Positions 30,530-34,809 of a stretch of 34,809 nucleotides of DNA are shown piece by piece. Position 1 is the stretch's first letter, and each line of letters opens with the position of its first letter. The translations under genes were made by a program, and so were the position numbers. Below the pieces are notes generated by a model. That model did not search any database. It worked only from the letters and a program-made list of their open reading frames with translations, and was not told the origin of the DNA. Origin of the DNA: Cryptoclostridium sp036644995 (GTDB lineage: Bacteria; Bacillota; Dehalobacteriia; UBA7702). The stretch covers positions 1-34,809 of the forward strand of contig JAVXOZ010000023.1 of assembly GCA_036644995.1 (NCBI GenBank). The letters run 5' to 3'.

Positions 30530-32086
30530 ATGTTGTTTATTAAAATTGGTGCGATAATGAAAAAAGATGAAAAAGAGAAATCCGATTCCAAGGCAGAAAA
30601 ATTAAAAGCGAAATCTGATGCCAAGGCAGAAAAAGTAAAAGCTAAAGAAGATAAAAAACAAGAAAAGCTTAAAAATCAGCAAGCCAAAGAACGCCATAAA
30701 CAAGAAATAAAAAAAGAAAAAGCAGCCAAAAAAGCCAAACACGGCAAAAAAGGCCTTATTATTTGTTTGGTGGTTTTTGTGCTTTTGTTATGCCTTAGTG
30801 GTGGTCTTTTGGGTTATGATTACTATTTAACCAATGATAAAGAAGTTGCGGAAAATGTTTGGTTTATGAACAGCAATTTAAGCAATTCTTCTCCTGATGA
30901 AGCTAAAAAAGCCATTGATGCGGAGTTTGATAATATGCTCAACCGCCACATAATCCTTACCTATGGTGAAAGTAATTGGGATTATACTGCGGCAGCTTTG
31001 GGTTTACAAAAAAATACAGATGAGGTTTTTAAAGATGCTTATTCCCTGACCAGATCGGGAAATATTATAAATCGCTATCAAGAGCGATTGAGATTATGGC
31101 AGGATAAAACATATATAGATACAAAAATTGTTGTAGATACCACACTGGTGGATCCTATTTTGGCGGCTATTGCCCAACAAATTGGTGTGCCTGCTGAAAA
31201 TGCTCGCTTTACGTTGAATGATAATGGGGAAATGATTATTGTGCCCTCGGTGGATGGGGTAGCTTTAGATAGCGAAACCACAAAAACCGCTATTTTAAAT
31301 GCTTTATCGGATTCAGCCATTAATTCTGTGGCTATTACTGCGGATATTTATGCCCACCCCGAACGCACCACCGAAGATTTGCAGGCAATGAATATTAATG
31401 GTGTGCTTTCCACTTTTACTACCAAATATAATAGTGGGCAAGGTGATAGAAGTGCCAATTTATCCCAGGCTTCTCAATATTTAGATATGACCATTGTTGA
31501 TGCAGGAGCTACTTTTTCCTTTAATAAAACAGTGGGGGAAAGAACCACTGCCCGTGGTTTTAGAAGTGCTTTGGTAATCGATAGCGGAGTTTATACCCCG
31601 GGTTTAGGTGGTGGGGTGTGCCAAGTTAGTACCACCTTATATGGTGCCTTGCTCCGTGCTCCCAAAATAGAAATAACACAGCGTAAAAACCACACTTTGC
31701 CCTGTGCTTATGTGCCACCCAGTCAAGATGCCATGGTGGCTTGGGGATCTTCTGATTTATGCTTTAAAAACAACTATCCAACTCCCATTGTTATCCATGC
31801 CAGTTGTGGTGGTGGGGCAATAACTATGACTGTATTTGGGGATACGGCATATAAACAAGAGGTTGAATTAACCTCAGATTTGGTTCGTTATATTCCTTTT
31901 ACCACGGAAACTACCACTGACCCCGGTTTAGCTTCAGGGGAAACCAAAGTTGTTTCCTCGGGTGGACGTGGTTTAGAAAGCTACTTATATAGAAAAGTTT
32001 ATGAAAATGGTGCAGAGGTTTTATCTGAAACCGTTAATCACGATAAATATTCGGCTCAAAAACGTGTAGTTAGCGTTGGGCCGTAA
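30530..32086 (+). CDS. VanW/YoaR-like membrane protein with G5-type C-terminus
   Basis: The 518-residue protein begins with a highly charged Lys/Glu-rich cytoplasmic helix (about 10-72), followed by one transmembrane helix (about 75-98). Outside are a YoaR-like peptidoglycan-binding-type region (about 110-280), the VanW domain (about 290-430; DAGATFSFNKTVGERT and GVYTPGLGGGVCQVSTTLY) and a G5-like C-terminus with VRYIPFTTETTTD and VSSGGRGLESYLYRKVYENG. VanW proteins occur in many cell-wall contexts; there is no evidence for vancomycin resistance here. Start 30530 has AAAGGG upstream; ATG 30557 is an alternative. It sits directly before mltG, consistent with a peptidoglycan role. Confidence 0.85.
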   Translation: MLFIKIGAIMKKDEKEKSDSKAEKLKAKSDAKAEKVKAKEDKKQEKLKNQQAKERHKQEIKKEKAAKKAKHGKKGLIICLVVFVLLLCLSGGLLGYDYYLTNDKEVAENVWFMNSNLSNSSPDEAKKAIDAEFDNMLNRHIILTYGESNWDYTAAALGLQKNTDEVFKDAYSLTRSGNIINRYQERLRLWQDKTYIDTKIVVDTTLVDPILAAIAQQIGVPAENARFTLNDNGEMIIVPSVDGVALDSETTKTAILNALSDSAINSVAITADIYAHPERTTEDLQAMNINGVLSTFTTKYNSGQGDRSANLSQASQYLDMTIVDAGATFSFNKTVGERTTARGFRSALVIDSGVYTPGLGGGVCQVSTTLYGALLRAPKIEITQRKNHTLPCAYVPPSQDAMVAWGSSDLCFKNNYPTPIVIHASCGGGAITMTVFGDTAYKQEVELTSDLVRYIPFTTETTTDPGLASGETKVVSSGGRGLESYLYRKVYENGAEVLSETVNHDKYSAQKRVVSVGP

Positions 32087-32118
32087 ATATTGAATATACG
32101 CAGGTAGGAAAAAAAATT

Positions 32119-33123
32119 ATGAAAAAAATTATAATACCCATAATTATACTCATTGTGTTGGCAGCGGTTGCTGTTCCGCTCTATACTTATTTAGCCCCTG
32201 TTACAGTGGAAAAAACAGAAATTGATGTTCCTTCAGATTCTAATTCCACAAAAATTGGGACACTCTTAAAAGAAAATAATTTAATTCGCAGTGAATTTGC
32301 CTTTAAAGTGCATTTAAAAATTTCCGGTGATGGTAGTGAATTAAAAGCCGGTAAATATACTTTTAAGGGAAAATACTCCATGGGTGATATTACCGCTCAA
32401 TTAAAAAAAGGCGGTGAAGCCAAAGGTATTAAATTAACTATTCCAGAAGGTTACAATTTGAAGCAGATTTCCGATGTTTTGGCAAAAGATGGACTTTGCA
32501 CCAAGGACGAATTTAATCTGGCGGTGGCAAATGGTGATTATCCTTATGATTATTTGCCCGCAAAGGGTGATCCCAACCGTTTGCAGGGATTTCTTTATCC
32601 GGAAACCTATATTTTTGATGAAGGAACATCTGCAGAAACTATTATAGCTGCAATGTTAAAAGAATTTAATTCCCAATTTACCTCGGAATATAAGGCTCAG
32701 CTGCAAAAAGATGGCAGAACCGTTTTACAATGGTTAACTATGGCATCCATTGTGGAAAAAGAGGCTGTGGTTAAAGATGACAGGCCCATTATTGCCGGGG
32801 TATTTTACAATCGTTTGGCAAAAAATATGCTGCTCCAAAGCTGCGCCACTGTGCAATATGCTTTGGGTGAGGTAAAAACTGTTTTAAGTAATCAAGATGT
32901 GCAAATTGATTCGCCATATAATACCTACAAAAATCAAGGATTGCCGCCGGGACCCATTGCTTCACCGGGTCATGCTTCTTTGGAAGCCGCTATGTATCCT
33001 GCCCAAACAGAATATCTGTTTTTTGTAGCTAAACATAATGGTGCCCATGTTTTTACCAAAACATATGAAGAACACTTGGCGGCTAAAACTGCCATTAAAA
33101 ATGGTGAATATGATAATCAATAA
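32119..33123 (+). CDS. mltG: Endolytic transglycosylase MltG (YceG-like)
   Basis: The 334-residue membrane-anchored protein cuts nascent peptidoglycan glycan strands and so sets their length. An N-terminal transmembrane helix (about 3-25) is followed by a LysM-like region (about 35-110, with LTIPEGYNLKQISDVLAK) and the YceG catalytic domain with the essential glutamate in TMASIVEKEAV, then GVFYNRLAKNM, and the conserved tail NTYKNQGLPPGPIASPG. AGGTAGGAA precedes the ATG. Follows the VanW-like gene after 32 nt and overlaps the U32 gene by a few codons. Confidence 0.95.
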   Translation: MKKIIIPIIILIVLAAVAVPLYTYLAPVTVEKTEIDVPSDSNSTKIGTLLKENNLIRSEFAFKVHLKISGDGSELKAGKYTFKGKYSMGDITAQLKKGGEAKGIKLTIPEGYNLKQISDVLAKDGLCTKDEFNLAVANGDYPYDYLPAKGDPNRLQGFLYPETYIFDEGTSAETIIAAMLKEFNSQFTSEYKAQLQKDGRTVLQWLTMASIVEKEAVVKDDRPIIAGVFYNRLAKNMLLQSCATVQYALGEVKTVLSNQDVQIDSPYNTYKNQGLPPGPIASPGHASLEAAMYPAQTEYLFFVAKHNGAHVFTKTYEEHLAAKTAIKNGEYDNQ

Positions 33124-34351
33124 AGCAAAAAAACCCGAAATATTATCACCCGCAGGAGATTTTGAAAAATTTCTTTTTGCTTTGGCATACGGTGCCGACG
33201 CTGTGTATTTAGGTGGTGAGAATTTCGGTTTAAGGGTAAAAAGCAATAATTTCAGCTTAGATGAAATAGCAAAAGCTGTATCCATAGCCAAAGAAAAAGG
33301 TGTAAAGGTTTACGTTACCGTTAATATTTTTGCCCATAATGAAGATATAGAAGCATTGCCTAATTATCTAAAAAGCTTAAATGAAATAAAGCCCCATGGC
33401 CTTATTATTTCAGATTTAGGGGTTTTTGCTTTGGCACAGGAATTTGCCCCCAACATACCAATACACATTAGCACTCAGGCAAATTCTGTAAATTACCGTA
33501 CCGTGGAGCAGTGGCAGAAATTTGGGGCAGAGCGTGTGGTTTTAGGTAGAGAATTATCTTTAGCTGAAATTGAGGAAATTACATCTAAAACCTCAGCAGA
33601 ATTAGAGATTTTTGTCCATGGTGCTATGTGTATGTCTTATTCCGGTCGTTGTCTGTTAAGTAATTATCTCACCGGTCGTGATGCTAATCATGGTGCCTGT
33701 ACCCATCCTTGCCGCTGGAAATATGCCTTGGTAGAGGCTGAACGCCCCGATGAATATTTACCCATAGAGGAGGATAACAGGGGTAGCTATATAATGAATT
33801 CCAAGGATCTGAATCTACTTTCCTATATACCTCAATTTATAGATTACGGTTTAGATTCCTTAAAAATTGAAGGCAGGGTTAAAAGTGCTTATTATGTGGC
33901 GGTGGTAACAAAGGTTTACCGTGAAGCCGTTGATGTGGCTTTTAATGATAAAGAAGAATTTTTTAAATCCTTACCCCAATGGCAAAATGAACTTAAAACC
34001 GTGAGTCATCGTGAATATACCCAAGGATTTTTTGGTGGTAAACCCAATGCTGAAGATTATCGCTATGATTCTTCCTCATATGTGCGTGAATATGATTTTA
34101 TTGCGGTGGTAAGAGGATATGACCAAAGCAGAAAATGCCTAATTTTGGAACAGAGAAATAACTTTAAGGTCGGCGAAACTTTGGAAATTCTCAGCCCTGT
34201 AATATCTGAACAACCGCAATCTATAAATATTTCCAAGATGTATAATGAAAAATTTGAGGAAATAGATGTGGCTCCTCATGCACAAATGATGGTTTATTTA
34301 CCCTATGTTAAAGGGTTGCCGCCTTTAACCATTCTAAGGAGAAAAAGATAA
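33110..34351 (+). CDS. U32 family peptidase-like protein (RNA hydroxylation type)
   Basis: The roughly 413-residue protein has the U32 core: KPEILSPAGDFEKFLFALAYGADAVYLGG, HISTQANSVNY, and the Cys-containing signature FVHGAMCMSYSGRCLLSNYL followed by ANHGACTHPCRWKY, whose four cysteines would hold an iron-sulfur cluster. Homologues next to mltG in Bacillota (YrrN/YrrO, TrhP-like) act in tRNA U34 hydroxylation; a protease role is historical. I choose the ATG at 33110, which overlaps the mltG stop by 14 nt; the ATG at 33101 is also possible, and the in-frame 33038 start would overlap mltG too far. Confidence 0.9.
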   Translation: MIINKAKKPEILSPAGDFEKFLFALAYGADAVYLGGENFGLRVKSNNFSLDEIAKAVSIAKEKGVKVYVTVNIFAHNEDIEALPNYLKSLNEIKPHGLIISDLGVFALAQEFAPNIPIHISTQANSVNYRTVEQWQKFGAERVVLGRELSLAEIEEITSKTSAELEIFVHGAMCMSYSGRCLLSNYLTGRDANHGACTHPCRWKYALVEAERPDEYLPIEEDNRGSYIMNSKDLNLLSYIPQFIDYGLDSLKIEGRVKSAYYVAVVTKVYREAVDVAFNDKEEFFKSLPQWQNELKTVSHREYTQGFFGGKPNAEDYRYDSSSYVREYDFIAVVRGYDQSRKCLILEQRNNFKVGETLEILSPVISEQPQSINISKMYNEKFEEIDVAPHAQMMVYLPYVKGLPPLTILRRKR

Positions 34352-34566
34352 TGGAACTTAATGCCTTTAAGGTGCAAGTGCAAACCGAACCTAAAAATAT
34401 AGATTTTTTGAATAAGGTTTTTGAGGCTTATGATAATTTAGGGGTGGTAACAACCATTGACCCAAAAGCAGGAATTTTGATTATTCGTGGTTTTGGTAAA
34501 ATTAGCGTTGTGCGTAGAATTTTGCGGGGTTTACCTTTTTCCGTGGAAACATTATCCGAAGCCTAA
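34351..34566 (+). CDS. DUF4911 protein
   Basis: The 71-residue alpha/beta protein fits the small DUF4911 family: FKVQVQTEPKNIDFLNKVFE, DNLGVVTTIDPKAGILIIRG, then RRILRGLPFSVETL. The function is unknown. The first base of its ATG is the last base of the U32 stop region, i.e. the genes touch (ATAATGG), and AAGGAG lies just before the U32 stop. It is commonly encoded next to U32 genes in Bacillota. Last gene of the alaS run. Confidence 0.85.
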   Translation: MELNAFKVQVQTEPKNIDFLNKVFEAYDNLGVVTTIDPKAGILIIRGFGKISVVRRILRGLPFSVETLSEA

Positions 34567-34644
34567 ATTAAAGCCAAGATTTACTGCTATTATAAAAAGT
34601 TTTTTTGATAAATTGGGATAAAATTACATATTAAAGTTAAAACT

Positions 34645-34672
34645 AAACGAGATACAGAAATGTATCTCGTTT
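34645..34672 (+). terminator. Terminator palindrome at the end of the alaS run, next to repeat copy 3
   Basis: AAACGAGATACA-GAAA-TGTATCTCGTTT, perfect 12-bp arms. Its T tail is cut short by repeat copy 3, which starts one nucleotide later (34674). Confidence 0.85.
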
Positions 34673-34673
34673 T

Positions 34674-34809
34674 AGGCTGTTGATAAAGTCTGATATTCGG
34701 TAAAATCCCTTCCCAGCGACTGCTTATGTACATTTAGGTACACTGCACAGCCGTTGCTCAGGGAGTTTTACCGAATCTAAGCCTTTCTTAACAGCCTGAC
34801 ATCTTGCCA
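34674..34809 (+). repeat. Dispersed hairpin element, copy 3 (cut by the window edge)
   Basis: 136 nt of the 160-nt element, ending in CATCTTGCCA. Its 5' and 3' arms pair better than in copy 1: ATTCGGTAAAATCCCT against AGGGAGTTTTACCGAAT, with one bulge. It begins one nucleotide after a perfect terminator palindrome, the same geometry as copies 1 and 2. Confidence 0.85.

Noticed and set aside
31500..31800. VanW domain as evidence for vancomycin resistance
   Set aside because: VanW domains are widespread in Bacillota and no van ligase or regulator genes are present.
33038..33109. Longer U32 start at 33038
   Set aside because: It would overlap mltG by 86 nt and add residues unlike the family N-terminus; the core begins at KKPEILSPAGD.
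1..34809. CRISPR arrays, tRNA or rRNA genes, transposase genes
   Set aside because: No regularly spaced repeats, cloverleaf-like genes or transposase reading frames were seen on either strand.

Overview
The window is AT-rich DNA from an anaerobic member of the Bacillota, most likely a clostridial relative. The evidence is strong AGGAGG-type ribosome binding sites, the gene order alaS-ireB-ruvX-DUF1292-mltG-U32, a complete HydE/HydG/HydF [FeFe]-hydrogenase maturation set, a hybrid-cluster protein with a Crp/Fnr-type regulator, a GGGtGRT protein, and an SLH-domain secreted protein. The species cannot be named from the sequence alone. A run of exactly 100 N (5482-5581) marks a scaffold gap, so the window comes from a draft assembly.

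Layout. 1-3.1 kb: the end of a surface protein with an InlB-type repeat, then rmlA, then a fluoride-riboswitch-controlled inorganic pyrophosphatase. 3.2-5.9 kb: an IscU/NifU-like scaffold paired with a GGGtGRT protein, and a convergent DUF3298-like lipoprotein interrupted by the gap. 6.2-8.6 kb: an HxlR regulator with an MFS exporter, and a guanidine-I-riboswitch-controlled SMR exporter on the minus strand. 8.8-11.0 kb: a zinc-ribbon membrane protein of unknown function, a HAD phosphatase and a MazG-like pyrophosphohydrolase. 11.2-16.5 kb: an iron-sulfur flavoprotein, a UROD/MetE-like protein and hcp on the minus strand, divergent from an HcpR-like regulator and an M29 aminopeptidase. 16.7-19.1 kb: a secreted DUF4430-like/SLH protein, a GNAT remnant and a PIN/NYN-like protein. 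19.2-23.4 kb: TM1266-family regulator-hydE-hydG-hydF behind a leader that looks like an attenuator. 23.5-25.6 kb: PRC-barrel protein, two tiny proteins and an AI-2E-family permease. 25.6-34.6 kb: a co-directional housekeeping run alaS-ireB-(aldo/keto reductase)-ruvX-DUF1292-(VanW)-mltG-U32-DUF4911.

The most unusual signal is a 160-nt non-coding element present three times (1236-1395, 18147-18306, 34674-window end). Its termini are GGCTGTT and AACAGCC within a long imperfect hairpin, followed by a second small hairpin. Two complete copies have exactly the same length, and each lies between two copies of a 21- or 25-nt palindromic host sequence, separated from it by one nucleotide on each side. 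The third copy also abuts a terminator palindrome. This looks like a non-autonomous mobile element that inserts at, and duplicates, hairpin-forming targets.

The regulation visible in the sequence is rich: two known riboswitches (fluoride, guanidine-I), an apparently uncharacterised terminator/antiterminator leader before the hydrogenase maturation operon, a perfect TGTAAC-N4-GTTACA palindrome between hcp and its probable regulator, and several close-to-consensus sigma-A promoters with 17-nt spacers. No tRNA, rRNA, CRISPR array or transposase gene was seen.
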